The notes beneath the pieces were generated by a model, which worked only from the letters and a program-made list of their open reading frames with translations, did no database searches and was not told the origin of the DNA. This document shows positions 1 through 12,174 of a stretch of DNA of 64,000 bases, in pieces (the first letter of the stretch is position 1; each line of letters opens with the position of its first letter). This DNA comes from Telmatactis stephensoni (taxonomy: Eukaryota; Cnidaria; Anthozoa; Actiniaria; Isophelliidae): contig JALIZF010001888.1 in NCBI GenBank assembly GCA_029948255.1, positions 1 to 64,000 of the forward strand, given 5' to 3'. A program made the translations under genes and the position numbers.

Positions 1-95
1 TTCTCTAAAATACTTGATTGGGCCTCCTGTGGTCTTGCTGCTTGTTTTAACTGGAATACAAATATTTGATTTATGGAATATTCTGATATCCTTAG

Positions 96-2908
96 GTACA
101 GAGCACCAGAGTGTTTACTTACAGATGGCTATTATAATCATAAAATGGACCTATGGGGAGTAGGGTGTGTCTTTTTTGAGGTCATGAGGTAGGTCACACA
201 GCTAATTACATTCTGTCAAATATTCACAAATTCATAATGCATTACCTTTTGTTTCTTTTCATCTTTTCAGCTTGCATCCACTTTTCCCTGGTTCAAATGA
301 AGTAGACCAAATAGCTAAAATACATGATGTTTTAGGGACACCTCCTTCTAGTATACTACAAAAATTAAGAAAGTAAGTAATAAATAGAGAAAAAACATAC
401 ACTGTCATAAGCATTCACTACTGTTACATAGGGATGTCATGTATTTACAAATATTTTACTATCATGTGAGTAAATAATTGGATTTTCTTTGTTCACAGTA
501 AATCAAGAAGTATGAATTTCAATTTTCCCCAGAAAAAAGGCACAGGCATCAGTAAACTGTTGCCTCATGCCTCACCTGAATGTATAGAATTAATAGAACT
601 ACTATGTACATATGACCCTGATGAAAGGTGAGTATCATAGCCTTTAAAAAGTCATCTCCTTCTCTCAGTATCATATCTATCAGTACCTATTTTTCCAAGG
701 GGGGTTCCATTTCTTAACCCAGCTGTGTATAATACTCTATTCTTTGGTTGTTGTTTGACAAAAAATGGCTTAAAACCTTCAAGGGGGGGTTCCGTGGACC
801 CCTTCGACTCCCCCCCTGGATCCACTACTGCCTATACTATCAGAGGTTGGCAGAGGTTGGATGGATAATAAGCCCCAAGTATGATGACGTTTTGACCCCC
901 TCTCTATTCCAGAATCCTTTTCAAGTAGCTTTTGTTCACTGATTACAACTATTGTGTTTTAGTGAGGAAATATTTAAAATTTGAAATTGAAATGTTCTTG
1001 AAAAGGATTCTGGTATGGGGGTCAAAATGTCATCACAATTCAGGCTTATTAAGCAGGGGTGGAAGCTGAGGATTTGACATCATGTTTCTATTCACCCTAG
1101 AATAACAGCGAAGCAAGCTATACGACATCCATACTTCAAAGATCTCAGGTACCAAAAATATAGCTCCAGCAACTCGAGACAGTTTAGACAAACATAACTA
1201 ATACAGGTGAAGGCCTTAATCTTTTAATCAGAATTGTATGAAAACATTTTACCTTTTGTAATTGCAGAGAGTTAGAAAGACGGGCTGCAGCTAGAGTAGG
1301 TTCACCATCAGAAATGTCTGTTATCTCAAGAACTTCAAAACCACTAAAGAAAAAGGTATGCAGTCTGAGAAATAATTTAGAATTACATTGTTATATACAT
1401 CTAATCAAAACATTATTATAATTTTTCTAGAAGAGACATGGAAACAAAATGAAAGATACTACAATACAGGAGGTATGTAGAATGGAGTGATGCAGTATAT
1501 CATATTCCCCTGGAATGGTCGATATATTGCCAAATCTTTTTGTGTGGATAAGCCACCAGGGTTCAGTTGCTTGTTCAGTGGATAAGTGCAAAACCAGTGT
1601 TAGTCTAAAGGAGACCTTTGGTTTTAACATATTTTTTAACCCACCTTCAAGTGTCTACAACCCTGGCTCCTTTTAAGATTGTCAAATATGAAATCAAGAC
1701 AAACAATTAACAAAACTATTATTGTTGGCAAATAGCCTATCAAAGATCCCCTCCCCTCCCCACTGGATTTTACTTATACGAGTGCACCACCACCACCCCC
1801 CCTTACAATGACCACACAGTGTTCATAGAGTAGCTGTTTTATATTCATCTGTATTGATTTATTTGACAGTCTATCCTTCCAAAGGAATTTCCATCTGCAA
1901 TCATCCCACCACCACAGTCCAATTACCATCCATTTGGTACTAAAGCAAGTGTTTACAGCAATAGAACAGTTCTACCAAAAATACCTCTAGCAACTAACAT
2001 GACAACATCTTTTCCTACGTCATTTCCACCCATCTTGAATGATAAAAATAAGGTAAGTTTAGTCAAGGCTCCATGAAACTCATTGAAATAGTAATAATGC
2101 CCTTTCTGGTTCCACTTACAGAACAAAAAAGCATAGTTCTCTGCTGAAACGTTTGAGTGCAAAACAAACTATATTTTTAGTGAGCTTAAGCACAGAGAAC
2201 GTAGAATGCCACAAATGCAGGAGAGGTGCGTGAACCATCGGTTGCAACAGCAGATCTATTATTAGAAATCTACATTGTATCCCATGGCAACCAATGGCAC
2301 GTGCACCCCTGCATTCTTGGCGTTCTACGTTCTTGGTGCTTAAGCTCTTAAGGCCTCGACACACACAATGTGCCTTTTTTCTGCAATAGGGATTGCACAA
2401 CCCTGCAGCTGTTGCATCACTTGCACATAACAGTTGCAAGGTTTAGGATTGAGTTCTGCTTCTGCAATATTGCAACATTGCAGCGCTGGATACATGGTGC
2501 AATGTTTGGGACTTACATTGAAGCAGAGAGGAAATTAACTTTAAGTGGTTGTAGAAGGGGTCTAGACAAGATTTGTAGTACATGTATAATGTTGGAGATG
2601 CCAAAAACATAGAAGCAGGAAACATAAGTTTAAATACAAAGTAACTTACTGTCTGCATGCTATACATGTATATGGGCGAATTATGCAATATTTACAAACA
2701 TTGACATTACAATGCTAATGTGTCATATTACTTGTGTTTTCATAGCCTGTCATTGTGCTGCGACTATAGAGGAAACTTTTATCTCTACTATAAATAAACT
2801 AATAGAATTTTGTTCATTTGTTTTGAACAGAAGACTCAAGGAACCAAAAAGTACAACCAATATTCATTACCAGCCATTGATAAACAAGGAGGTGCTTCAG
2901 GTTTCTAG
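96..2908 (+). CDS. MOK: MOK serine/threonine protein kinase, C-terminal part (5' exons outside window)
   Basis: Exons 96-188, 271-372, 499-627, 1101-1148, 1268-1355, 1431-1472, 1870-2052 and 2831-2908 join in frame to 253 residues plus a TAG stop. The first base completes a Trp codon split by the upstream intron, and the peptide then reads YRAPECLLTDG, kinase subdomain VIII (the APE motif). It continues with MDLWGVGCVFFEV (subdomain IX) and HPLFPG, IAKIHDVLGTP, YDPDERITAKQAIRHPYF, the end of a CMGC-type kinase lobe. These are the signature stretches of the MOK/RAGE-1 branch of the MAK/ICK/MOK family, known as ciliary MAPK-like kinases. After the lobe comes a basic, low-complexity tail rich in Ser, Pro and Lys. 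The ATP-binding lobe and catalytic loop lie left of position 1, so activity cannot be judged here. All introns are GT-AG. I am confident of the family; MOK rather than MAK/ICK rests on the local motifs. Confidence 0.9.
867..1050. repeat. Foldback (MITE-like) element in a MOK intron
   Basis: About 55 bases at 867-926 return as an imperfect reverse complement at 998-1050. Both arms contain a segment reading CAGAATCCTTTTCAAG or its complement. The element lies wholly within the intron 628-1100. No coding capacity is seen. Confidence 0.6.
2182..2347. repeat. Foldback element in last MOK intron
   Basis: The left arm (from GAGCTTAAGCAC at 2182) and the right arm (ending GTGCTTAAGCTC at 2347) are inverted copies over about 50 bases, with a spacer near 2233-2296. 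The surrounding intron (2053-2830) holds nothing else that I recognise, apart from a stretch at about 2370-2490 with repeated TTGCA/TGCAA words. Confidence 0.6.
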
Positions 2909-3703
2909 TGCATAACTCATGCATAATTCTCAATAATTGCGTGGTAGGTTATGCAGTTCTTCCAGGAGATCAGCATTCTGTGCTGCACAGAATGCCCTTC
3001 AAGACGGCTCAAAGAGGAGACAATCCTTTAACCAAGACCAGTAGCACTACTGTGTTGTAATACTAAACAAGGGTTGACCATAATGTTTGACAGGACAATT
3101 TCCTATCCATGTTGAAAGGAATGTTTGCTGACAACTTACCAGCACTTTAAATTCACATATAACATACCAGCATCCACCTGACAACCAACTAACACCTTTG
3201 TCCACTCTGGCACTCTACCCTCAAATGACCACTGAGTGACACTGTACAGACACCTGAGTACCAACAACCTACTGACACTGTTCCAACCACCTACCAACAA
3301 CCAACTGACAAGTTTCTCACACCCTACCAGTAAACTGCTAACAACCTGTCAACAACTCAACACTGACAACCTACAGCTGACACCCTTCCAACAACTGACC
3401 TTAATCAACACTCCATCCACAATCTGAGACATATAACAACTATACATCCTACCAACAACCCACAAACTATTCCTGCTTTACCAACAACCTTCTACAACGT
3501 CAAAAACTTACCAATGAGTGATCAACAACCCAACGATTGACAAATAACCTTCTGCCGACACCCTATCAACCACTATCAACAATCTACCAGCTGATTATGC
3601 TTTGGTCAACAACTGTTTAGTGTTACTCTACACCTTATTCTACCATCAAACAAGAATGAGGTTCAAATCCTCTTCAATCTCCAGAGAATCCCACTGACAT
3701 AAA

Positions 3704-4121
3704 CAGGGTTCGTGCAGAAGTTCCTTGAAAAAATTCAAGGAGTTTTTAAGGAGTTTTTTAAGGACAAAAATTACATTTTTCAAGAACCATACTCTTGGCA
3801 TAACGTGATAATGAGCGCGCGAAAATGACACGTGATACCACAGGAAACCCGCTACAAGCTCCGGGTTGCGTATGAGGTAAAAACTCCTCTCTGGTCTCTG
3901 GTCTGATGTACACAGCAAAAAGATATATATTTATGCAAATAAGGAAAGCTGAGAGTTCAATATTTTTGAAATTTTATTGAGTTGTTTCCAAGGATAGTTT
4001 TTAATGACTTTTCAAGGACTTTTCTACTTTTTCCCGTTTTTCAAGGAGTTTCAAGTGCCCTTGAAAATGCATTTTAAATTTAAGCACTTTTCAAGGAGTT
4101 TAAGGACCTGCACGGACCCTG
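3704..4121. mobile_element. Non-autonomous element with 14-bp inverted ends
   Basis: It starts CAGGGTTCGTGCAG (3704) and ends CTGCACGGACCCTG (4121), inverted copies with one mismatch. The interior is built of recurring words such as TTCAAGGAGTTT and AAGGAC near both ends. There is no open frame with similarity to a transposase. The structure suggests a MITE about 418 bp long. Confidence 0.6.
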
Positions 4122-4549
4122 CATAAATTAAGCTTTCTGACAAGGTTCCAAAACCCTAATGGAGGATAAAAACATGGTAATCGGTGACTTTTGTACAATA
4201 TATATAGGTTTTAAATTATTTTATAAAGATATGAAAAATGTCATGTTTTGGCTGAAAACTTTAAAAGTTTGACAACACGATAATATACTGATGAACTTGT
4301 ACCCTGCATACATACAATTTTCCCATCAGATAAGGAAATGTCAGAGTGAGATAACAATAGCCTCTAGTACTCAGGGTAACAAACTATGACTGGTGAATGA
4401 TCTTGGTCTTGAAGTTTTGGTCACCAAGAGTGAGAACTATAACTACAGTATTATGGAGTCTATTTTATGATAGTAGAATTTGAAGTTACTTTCTGGAATT
4501 TGTATGGAATGCTTCATAAGGCAAATAAAGAAGAATCAACATATATATA

Positions 4550-4734
4550 TAGCTATTTCAAAAAAGGTTGATGGAGCAAATGGCGAATGGCAATCAGCCA
4601 TTGGTGATTGCACGACCAAAAGGAATTTTGGGGTAACAATACTGGTCTAATAGCGTGACCACAGTTCCTTTTGGTCATGCAATCGCCAATCACCATTTGC
4701 CGTTCACCCCATCAACCTTTTTAGAAATAGCTAT
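4550..4734. mobile_element. MITE, family also at 56057
   Basis: Inverted termini TAGCTATTTC (4550) and GAAATAGCTA (ending 4734), followed inward by matching arms around AAAGGTTGATGG and CCATCAACCTTT, and by CACGACCAAAAGGAA versus TTCCTTTTGGTCATG. Length is about 185 bp. A second, diverged copy begins at 56057 with the same terminus and the same interior order, which shows that this is a dispersed family. Confidence 0.7.
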
Positions 4735-5471
4735 TATATAGTACTCAGTAATGCATTGCTCATTAGCTCTTACCTATGTGATAAATGCAATACTGAGCCT
4801 TCGTATGTTGCTTGTGATTCTGTTTGTGTTGCTTGTCAAAACCCAGATCCAGTTGTTCAAACAGCATTATTACTGTACCACTAACTAAGGATAAATGGCT
4901 AGCAAGCATTACGAAACTGTATGGTACCTCGAAACAAAAGATTGGAAAATACTAGCAAACTGTTGATTAGCTGGGGAATCAGGATCATTTTCTCGTGATT
5001 GATATAGCTTTTGAGTGGCTGTACATTCCTTCAAAAAGATCCTAGCTACCCCACAAAAGTTAAGAATCCATTTATTTAAATCCAGGAATACTAATCTAAT
5101 TTTGAACAACTGGGTGCAGGCTTTGGCATTAGTTTCCAGACTTGAAATTGAAATACAAGGTAGAATATATGGCTCAAGCTTGTTTGAATGCTGGGTCTTG
5201 GTGTCTCATGAAGTCTGGTCAAGATTATTCACCAGCCCTAGTATCATGGTCATCAGTTTAATAACTTATAGTTAAAGTTATACTTCATAACAAAAATTGT
5301 GTCATGATTATGAATAATATTATTTTAAATGATTTTAACAAATTTTTAATTTTTAATTAAAAAAGCACAAAAATATTTTTATACTGAAAAAAAACACTAA
5401 AAGTCATTCCTCATGCTGCTACTAGTCATTATCACTTTGAGTTTTTATTTTTATATTTTCCACCTTTTAGT

Positions 5472-5572
5472 TAGACTGATTCCATTAGTCGTAGTTTTTG
5501 CTCCTTTGTATCTTTGATTGAACACCACAGGAAGCCCAAAGAGCAAACAGACCAACTTAAGGAATCAGTCTA
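5472..5572. mobile_element. Short MITE, family copy 1 of 3
   Basis: About 100 bp bounded by TAGACTGATTCC and GGAATCAGTCTA. The arms include TTTTTGCTCC and its partner GAGCAAACAGACC. Similar elements lie at 12067-12174 and about 22617-22698, each with a run of the form CCATAAGTT or AACTTATGGAATCAG near the ends. Confidence 0.65.
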
Positions 5573-8518
5573 TTTTTAGCAAGTCGTTAATTCATGGAAA
5601 TCTTTTCATTATTTATATTTATGTTTAACTATTTGTCAACCCTCTCTTGATCTCAAGTTTGGCTGTTTTTTTTGTCAAGACCTTTGCCTTTTACAATACT
5701 ATCTACTATGAGTCTTTAAGGTCTTAGACTTCTGTTTCACTTACGTGTATCAACCATCTGGTACAGCTAGAGCTTATATTCATACATACGCATTAAAAAG
5801 ATTCAAGTTTTACTACAGTTTCATGCAGCTACATCTGTCTGCTTCTTTAGCTAGACAAATAGATGTGAATCTAGGAAGATTTGAATCTCTTCTCCTTGAA
5901 TCCTAACATTTGCATCCAATTTTTCTAACTTAGGTGGAATTTTCTTTTCTAACCCATCAATCACCTTTGGGGCAGTGGCAGCAAATTATTGGCCAATTTC
6001 TATCAGGCACAAAACGATTGATGGATCAGATAAAAGACTGGGGGAAAGAAGCTAGTTGCAAAGCAATAATTTTTTGCCTTTATTCATAATCATCTCAAAA
6101 GACATTTTATAGTCAGATTTTACACTATTGTAAATAATATACATATGTGATGGAGTTGATTTAAAAAAGTGAGATTAAATGGTGTGATTTTTAAAACTGT
6201 GGTATATTGTTGTTTGACTTGTTGAGAAACCTATTGTTTGAAACAGGTTTAGCACTAATTCAGGTTTAAAACTAAAGAAAACCATTGATTTCAACTCTGG
6301 GTTAGAGCTAACCTGTCTTTGAACAATCCAGGATATATTGCTTCAACTTTTAACTTGTTAAAAACTCGATGTCAAGTTGACATCCAATGGGCACATAGCT
6401 CTAAAATTTATTGTGTAATGTCAGCCTGCTTGATTAGAACATACCAATTTTGAAGCCATTCACGTTTCATCTCAGGATATTGCTAGGAGAGGGTTTACCT
6501 TTATATTGTGAAGTTTAATGGTTATTTATCAAACTCATTAATAATTCATTAGAAAACAGAAATCACTACCGTAACATAGATCTTTATATGGGATAAAGAT
6601 TTTTGTTCATTTGCATAAACTTTAATTTGGATTTTCTAAGCAAAAAATAGTCAAACTTGGAAAATTCTCAAATATGCTATTTGACAGCTAGACGTTTGAT
6701 AAGTAATATAAAGAACTTGAGAGTGCATTATATCAGGTCTAACACTCTCATCCTTTATGCATTATGTTGGTTTCAAAGAATAGATCTTGGACTACTATAG
6801 TTTTACAAATGTAAAAATTATAGCATAATGTACAAACCAGTTGACAGTGTTTTAAAAGTTTGTAAACAAGTTTCATTCAACACTTGGTGGTACATTGGCT
6901 TCACAAATAATTAAGCTTATATTGATTTGTTTCTTCAATGTTTATGGGAATGTGCAATTATGTAAAACTATGTAGATACATGTACCAAGCATTCTAGTCA
7001 TCATCCCATCCTAAAGTGAAAAGAACTGAAGATGGGTGGACAAACCACATTGCAAATTTCCATATAGGTTGAAGAAGCCACCTAATACAATTTTAGCCCA
7101 AGTTGCTGGTGGTCTGCAGTTTTGAGAGCAGAGAAATGAAATCAAGAGACCATCTCTTCATTTTTTCCTCTGACCCCAAAACCACATGCAGAGTGCCAGC
7201 AATGCAGGCTAATGCAATTAAGTCTCAGTATTCCTCTAGATTCAATCTGTTGTGTATTGTCACCAAAAGGATACTTTACCTACATTCACTGACTTGTCAC
7301 TCCCTGTGATCATTTGTCTGCAAACTACAAACATGTTAGTACTCCACCATGCATACAGGGGGTTTATCAATTGAGGACATCTGGCTGTGACACCCAGGCA
7401 AGGCTTCAGAGATTTATTATCAGAAGTTGGTTTGAATTTCTCAAGATAACTAGGCAAAACTCAGCAGTCGTGTTCAGAGCTGGTCAATTTGCCTGGTGCC
7501 CTGCCCTAAATGAACAACCGACACTAGTTAAGAAAACATTGCTATAGTGTCTGAACAACCTCACTGTGTATAGACAGTTGATTTGTGGTCAGTAATTAGT
7601 AGATAGCAGTTTTCCTTTGACTCTGAAAGTGTGCCACATCATGCATGCAGTTTTGATTGGATAAGCAAACAATGACCACAACGATGAGAAACAGCAAGGC
7701 ACTACATAGTGGTTTTTGTATGTGTGAAATGGACTGTGCCATGCCGTGTTGTCTACAAAAACATTTGAAATTCCTGCCGCAACCATGCTGAGACCTTGCC
7801 ATTCTCAGTCATTACAGTCAAAACGGCTCAAGCTAATCAACTAATCTTCTTGATAACCACTTACCAAATGATGCAGATTTGTCACTATTGCCTTCACCTT
7901 TCACCAGTGGTCTTCTTTTAATGCAGGCGTAAATACACATGGGATTGAGCCTGATGAAGGAGGGGTAAGATAGGTCCATCTACCCCTATGCACAATCATT
8001 TCAGCCAGGGGTGTAGACACACCCAAACTGCCAAGATCTCTGAGGTTAGTTGGATCGATCTTAAATTTTCTGGCAATCCACTGGCCAACTCAACTTTGAT
8101 TGCTCATGTTGACTGGGTTGAATTAAAACCTTAGTTCAGTGACAGTGATACATAGTACTAATTCATATGCCACAGTCTCCTTTTAATGACTATGAATAAG
8201 ATACATGTTTTACATGACTTCAAATTAATATCAATGAAAATTTTGAAAACAGAATCAAAAAGATCTTTGTGAAACAAAAATAAATGTATCTTAATGACGT
8301 ATGAATACATGCCAGCACTTCATAAGTGCAATGTCTTAAAAAACGTTTTCTTTCTTGTCCATGTCTCTTTAGGCAACACTAAAAGCGGACATCAAACCTT
8401 AACAAGCATCTTTTTTTTTTGTTGTGATAAAATGTAGCTTTGGCTACATTCAACATTTTGATGTGTTTCAACTCGTATAAATTTTCAGAAAAATGTAGTT
8501 CACAATATTGCTATCTTA

Positions 8519-8639
8519 GGCCCAGTTCAGACGTCAAACTTTTGCCACATCGAATCTAATAACATCAAAGACCATCTAATTATCCTGCATTGTTTTCAAT
8601 ACATTTGATACAGCAAAAGTTCAATGTTTGAACTGGGCC
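8519..8639. mobile_element. MITE with GGCCCAGTTCA termini
   Basis: The left end GGCCCAGTTCAGACGTCAAA and the right end, whose complement reads GGCCCAGTTCAAACATTG, are inverted copies. The interior carries a GCATTGTTTTCAATAC-like segment. A related element with similar ends (GGCC, TTTAGACG) and a similar centre lies at 35753-35879. Confidence 0.65.
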
Positions 8640-8789
8640 TTTCAAGTCATGTGGTCTTAAAACACTTGTTCTTATGATTGCTCTTTCAAAAGCCCATAAA
8701 ATTCAACTGCTCAAAAACTGTCATTCAGCGCAAAGAGGTTCATGTATCTAAGATGAAACTCTTGGACATAATTTCAAGGACACCATGTT

Positions 8790-10727
8790 TCACCAGTCAC
8801 TACCACTTGAGTCATCACCCCAGAGAAACCAAGGTTCCTGATAATCACTCTCGTAATCATCCTCATCCTCGTCACTTGAGCAATCATAAAAGTTCCTATC
8901 AAAGCTTATTAAGCTGTATGGTTGAATCCTTCCACACTGGTCATAACAGAACTTAGGCAACGAAAGCTGGACAAAATGGAAATCCTCAAATCCACTTTGT
9001 AAAGCTTTAAATGTCAAAGACTTCTTCCAGGTGTTCTTCTTCTTGATATATTTAAACGTTTCTCCACCTCCTACCACATAGATTTCATCATCTAGAGAAA
9101 AGCTAATTCTTGGTGTTTGAAATTTATTTGTCAGAGGTGCAATGTGTGTCCATTTATCTGCGGACTCTTTGTAGACCTCACTGGTTACCTCTAGACCACC
9201 ACTTAGTCCGCCAATTGCAAAAATATTATCAGTGGTAGCAGCAATTTGTGGACTAGCTCTGGGGATATTCATAGATGCTACGGGGGTCCAGTAGTTAGCT
9301 TCAGGATCATATCTCTCAACAAGGGACTCAGATAGACTGTCATGGCTCCTTTTGCCTCCAATAGCATAAAGGTGATAATCAGTAGCAATAGCAGCTATCA
9401 TACATCTTGGGGTTAACAACTGTGCCATTACATTCCACGTATTTTCCACAGGATCATAGCAATGGACACTGCTATCCTTCTCTACAAGGCTTGAACATCC
9501 ACCAAGGATATAGAGCTTACCCTTAAGAGAGAGAATGATTGCTTTGTCATGACATACACTGGGTTGTACAATACTTCCACTTTTCTCAATCCAACAGGGA
9601 TACGTCTTGTTCTCTCCTAAAGTATACTTCATTAACATGGATACATTGTCATCCCAGTCATGACGATCACGACTAACTGTATACAGTTCTTTACCAAGTA
9701 ATGCAACACCAAGCTGAAAGAAGGGAGAAGGAGAGGCAGGGAGTCTGTAGATTATATTATCTTCTATATCATAGCAAAAGGACGTACGTAGATTCCCTCT
9801 GCCAATGCCAATGACAACATTGTGAACTTTAGCCGAGGGTCTTTCCTTGGCAACTGCCTGCCTCTTGGTCCTTGAAACCCGGCTCCTTCGACGTTGCTGC
9901 TTGATGAAGTTTTGGCAAAAGACACTTTCCTCTAGAAGAGGTTCTTTGGACAACTGATCTTCAACAAAGTCAATGGATAAGGAACCATAGCGTAAACAGG
10001 GTAGAAGGGATGGTAGTTCCTTGGCTCTTGATTCTGGGTCATGCTTGACCCACTTTAAAACAGCCTCAAACACTTCCTCTTCCTTTTCAACTCTTATTAA
10101 GTCACTACATACAAGTTCCCTGAGTTCTCTGGCCTCTAAATCGTAAAATTCAGTCTCCTGTTTAGCTCTTTGGAAGTGTTCTTTCATATACGTATCAGCT
10201 TTTCTTTTTAGATCATCTAATGCGTACCTATCTGCTATACGTTTAGTAGAAAAACAGTTTGAGACTGAAAGATTCGACGATATGATTGATGCACATGCCG
10301 TTTTGACATGATTGAGAAGGAGAAAGCTGGCGGCCTCCAGCAAGTCCTCTGCGTTGTCTCGGTTGATTACAATTTCGCGTGTATAAAAGAAATCAAGAAT
10401 TGCTGAAAGGGCTGAGCTTGATAATGAACACAACTTTATATGTTCAGCCTTAGAGTCTCTCATTCCACTGGTGAACAACGTGTAAAAGAACTGACTATTG
10501 GCGGCCAAAACACAGCGATGAGCGGGAAACGACTCACCGTCCACTTCCAAAATCACATCACAAAACCCAGTTTCGCCTTCTTTTCTCAACACATTTAGAA
10601 ACGACAAGAAAGAGTAACGATCTCCACGGAACGTCCTACCACCACCAGCGTGATAACTTAACTCTATAAGGCGTTCTTTGTCAAGACGACCGAACGATTC
10701 TTCCACGTTGTTCGTCACTTCGGACAT
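8790..10727 (-). CDS. BTB-BACK-Kelch (KLHL-type) protein, intronless
   Basis: A single uninterrupted 645-residue frame. Residues 47-150 form a BTB/POZ domain: FCDVIL at 55-60, PAHRCVLAA at 68-76, then the typical helix ending in FFYTREI. A BACK domain follows (about 155-265), ending LLPCLRYG. From about 300 to 600 there are Kelch blades, seen as repeated diglycines followed by Tyr/Trp: LYILGG, LYAIGG, IFAIGG, IYVVGGG, with YDP...W between them. The C-terminus (from about 618) is strongly acidic, with Asp, Glu and Ser runs. Such proteins usually act as substrate adaptors for CUL3 ubiquitin ligases: BTB and BACK bind the cullin and the propeller binds the target. The start at 10727 is the first Met and precedes a normal N-terminal extension. 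Absence of introns, unlike the neighbours, may reflect an old retrocopy or simply the common single-exon state of many KLHL genes. I cannot assign a specific orthologue. Confidence 0.93.
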   Translation of the reverse strand: MSEVTNNVEESFGRLDKERLIELSYHAGGGRTFRGDRYSFLSFLNVLRKEGETGFCDVILEVDGESFPAHRCVLAANSQFFYTLFTSGMRDSKAEHIKLCSLSSSALSAILDFFYTREIVINRDNAEDLLEAASFLLLNHVKTACASIISSNLSVSNCFSTKRIADRYALDDLKRKADTYMKEHFQRAKQETEFYDLEARELRELVCSDLIRVEKEEEVFEAVLKWVKHDPESRAKELPSLLPCLRYGSLSIDFVEDQLSKEPLLEESVFCQNFIKQQRRRSRVSRTKRQAVAKERPSAKVHNVVIGIGRGNLRTSFCYDIEDNIIYRLPASPSPFFQLGVALLGKELYTVSRDRHDWDDNVSMLMKYTLGENKTYPCWIEKSGSIVQPSVCHDKAIILSLKGKLYILGGCSSLVEKDSSVHCYDPVENTWNVMAQLLTPRCMIAAIATDYHLYAIGGKRSHDSLSESLVERYDPEANYWTPVASMNIPRASPQIAATTDNIFAIGGLSGGLEVTSEVYKESADKWTHIAPLTNKFQTPRISFSLDDEIYVVGGGETFKYIKKKNTWKKSLTFKALQSGFEDFHFVQLSLPKFCYDQCGRIQPYSLISFDRNFYDCSSDEDEDDYESDYQEPWFLWGDDSSGSDW

Positions 10728-11129
10728 CTTGGATGGGCTGATGTCATAGCGCGCTTGCGCGAAGACCTGCTAAGGCGGGAACGCCGGGACCGGAAGTGGC
10801 AAATAGAGGTGTCAAATTTATTTTGTGAGCGGTGGGGATTTGGGGAGTGTTTGTGTGTGTTCCTATCGTTACTATTTGTTTTATATGGATCATTTCCAAA
10901 ATGCTCAAAACTCAAGTGGAACAACTAGTGTAGCCCCGGAGTGTAGCAAGTTGTTTCACTTCCTATACAAATATTTGAACTTTAAATAGAGTAAAGAAAA
11001 TGGAAACTGCTTGCAATTTTTTTTTTACAATTATTTGTGGTGAAAGGGGAAAATCCTCATTGAAAAGGGCAACAGAACATTGTCCTGTCAACAAGCATGT
11101 CAAAATGTGTTCCTGGGAGGGCACTAAAG

Positions 11130-11420
11130 GTATTTTTGGGTAGGGGCCAGTTGTGCCACTACGGCACCTCAAAACTCTGACCCTGTCCCAAAACTAAAAT
11201 TTTTATTTTCAGTACCCTATTCCAGACTAAAAAAATTAAAATGTACACCCTGTCCCAGACTGTAATAATTAAAGTTTTTTTAATAAACGTTCCCTGGCCT
11301 CTTTTATTGAGCATTTAAACCATGCCCTGTCCCATACCAAAATGGTACCCTATCCCAGACAAAAAAGGCAAAAAATGATACCCTTCCCCAGACCTGGGAG
11401 CCCAAAAACTATACTTTATT
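11130..11420. repeat. Dispersed repeat with recurring ACCCTGTCCCA words
   Basis: The phrase ACCCTGTCCCA, CCCTATTCCAGAC or a close variant recurs about every 45-70 bases. A related block lies at about 42490-42800, where the same start (TTTTGGGTAGGG followed by GTGCC) and the same CCCTGTTCCAGA words appear. Two copies with the same order of words show a dispersed repeat of unknown class. Confidence 0.5.
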
Positions 11421-11597
11421 GAGTGGCACATACCCCCTCCCCCTCCCCCCTGGGCAATGGTGTGCTACCAGATTGTGAAATTTTATTCTGTTTTAAAAAT
11501 ATTATTTGCATCTTTGTTGATGTAGTGCCATGTACATGACACCAAGTAAAATACACCATATCCATACATATGTCTGTTATAATAGCCGACTTCTGAG

Positions 11598-11710
11598 TAG
11601 CCTGCCTAGCGGCGCAAGGAGAGAGGGGGAGGGGAGGGGAAGGAAAGGGGAGGGGACTGGGGGAGTCCCCTCCCTCCCCCTCCTCTCCCCTCATGCCGCT
11701 ACACAGGCTA
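11598..11710. repeat. Purine/pyrimidine foldback bounded by TAGCCTG/CAGGCTA
   Basis: Left arm GA-rich (GGGGGAGGGGAGGGG), right arm its CT-rich complement. Outer ends are TAGCCTGCCTAGCGGC and GCCGCTACACAGGCTA. A sister element with the same layout lies at 41341-41509. Either arm as RNA could form a hairpin, and the G-tracts could form quadruplexes. Confidence 0.6.
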
Positions 11711-12066
11711 TTAAACTTCTGAGTTGCACTTCACTTGCCACATACAAAAGTATCAAGACAAGGCTATATGCATAAAGCTCAGTCATTCATAACAAGACAA
11801 AAGTTTTAGCATGTAGCCTCGTTCTGAGTCCTCTGTATCTGGCAGGTGACAACTGGACTATTGTTATATATCTATCCTTTAATAGAACCAATGGCTTCAT
11901 TCTTGCAAGAACATTTTTTATTTCACAAGAATGCAGAAGTTGACTGAAAATGACACTTTTCCACAAATAACACCCAGGAATTTTACTATAAATTATATGT
12001 TTGCATTACACATCATTAAAAAATAACGAAGACCACTTGTGATTGCAAAATCTCTTCCTCTTTTAG

Positions 12067-12174
12067 TAGACTGCACTATCATAGTCTGGTTTCATATGTT
12101 TTTGCTTTTGGTTCTTTGTGAATCACCGAATTAGATTCCACATAAAACAAACAGAAACTTATGGAATCAGTCTA
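12067..12174. mobile_element. Short MITE, family copy 2 of 3
   Basis: Bounded by TAGACTG and GGAATCAGTCTA, with GTTTTTGCTTTTGG inside. It has the same end sequences and length as 5472-5572. Its left arm is more diverged. Confidence 0.5.

Larger units (their letters stand above)
2909..8789. other. Non-coding stretch between MOK and the BTB-Kelch gene
   Basis: No supported gene. The MOK 3' untranslated region begins here; an AATAAA at 4524 is one possible poly(A) signal. The interval 3170-3620 is a cytosine- and adenine-rich low-complexity stretch of loosely repeated words such as CAACAACC and CTGACA, without a fixed period. Recognisable repeats within the stretch are listed separately (3704-4121, 4550-4734, 5472-5572, 8519-8639). 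The remainder (5600-8500) is AT-rich DNA in which I see no conserved exon on either strand. Confidence 0.6.
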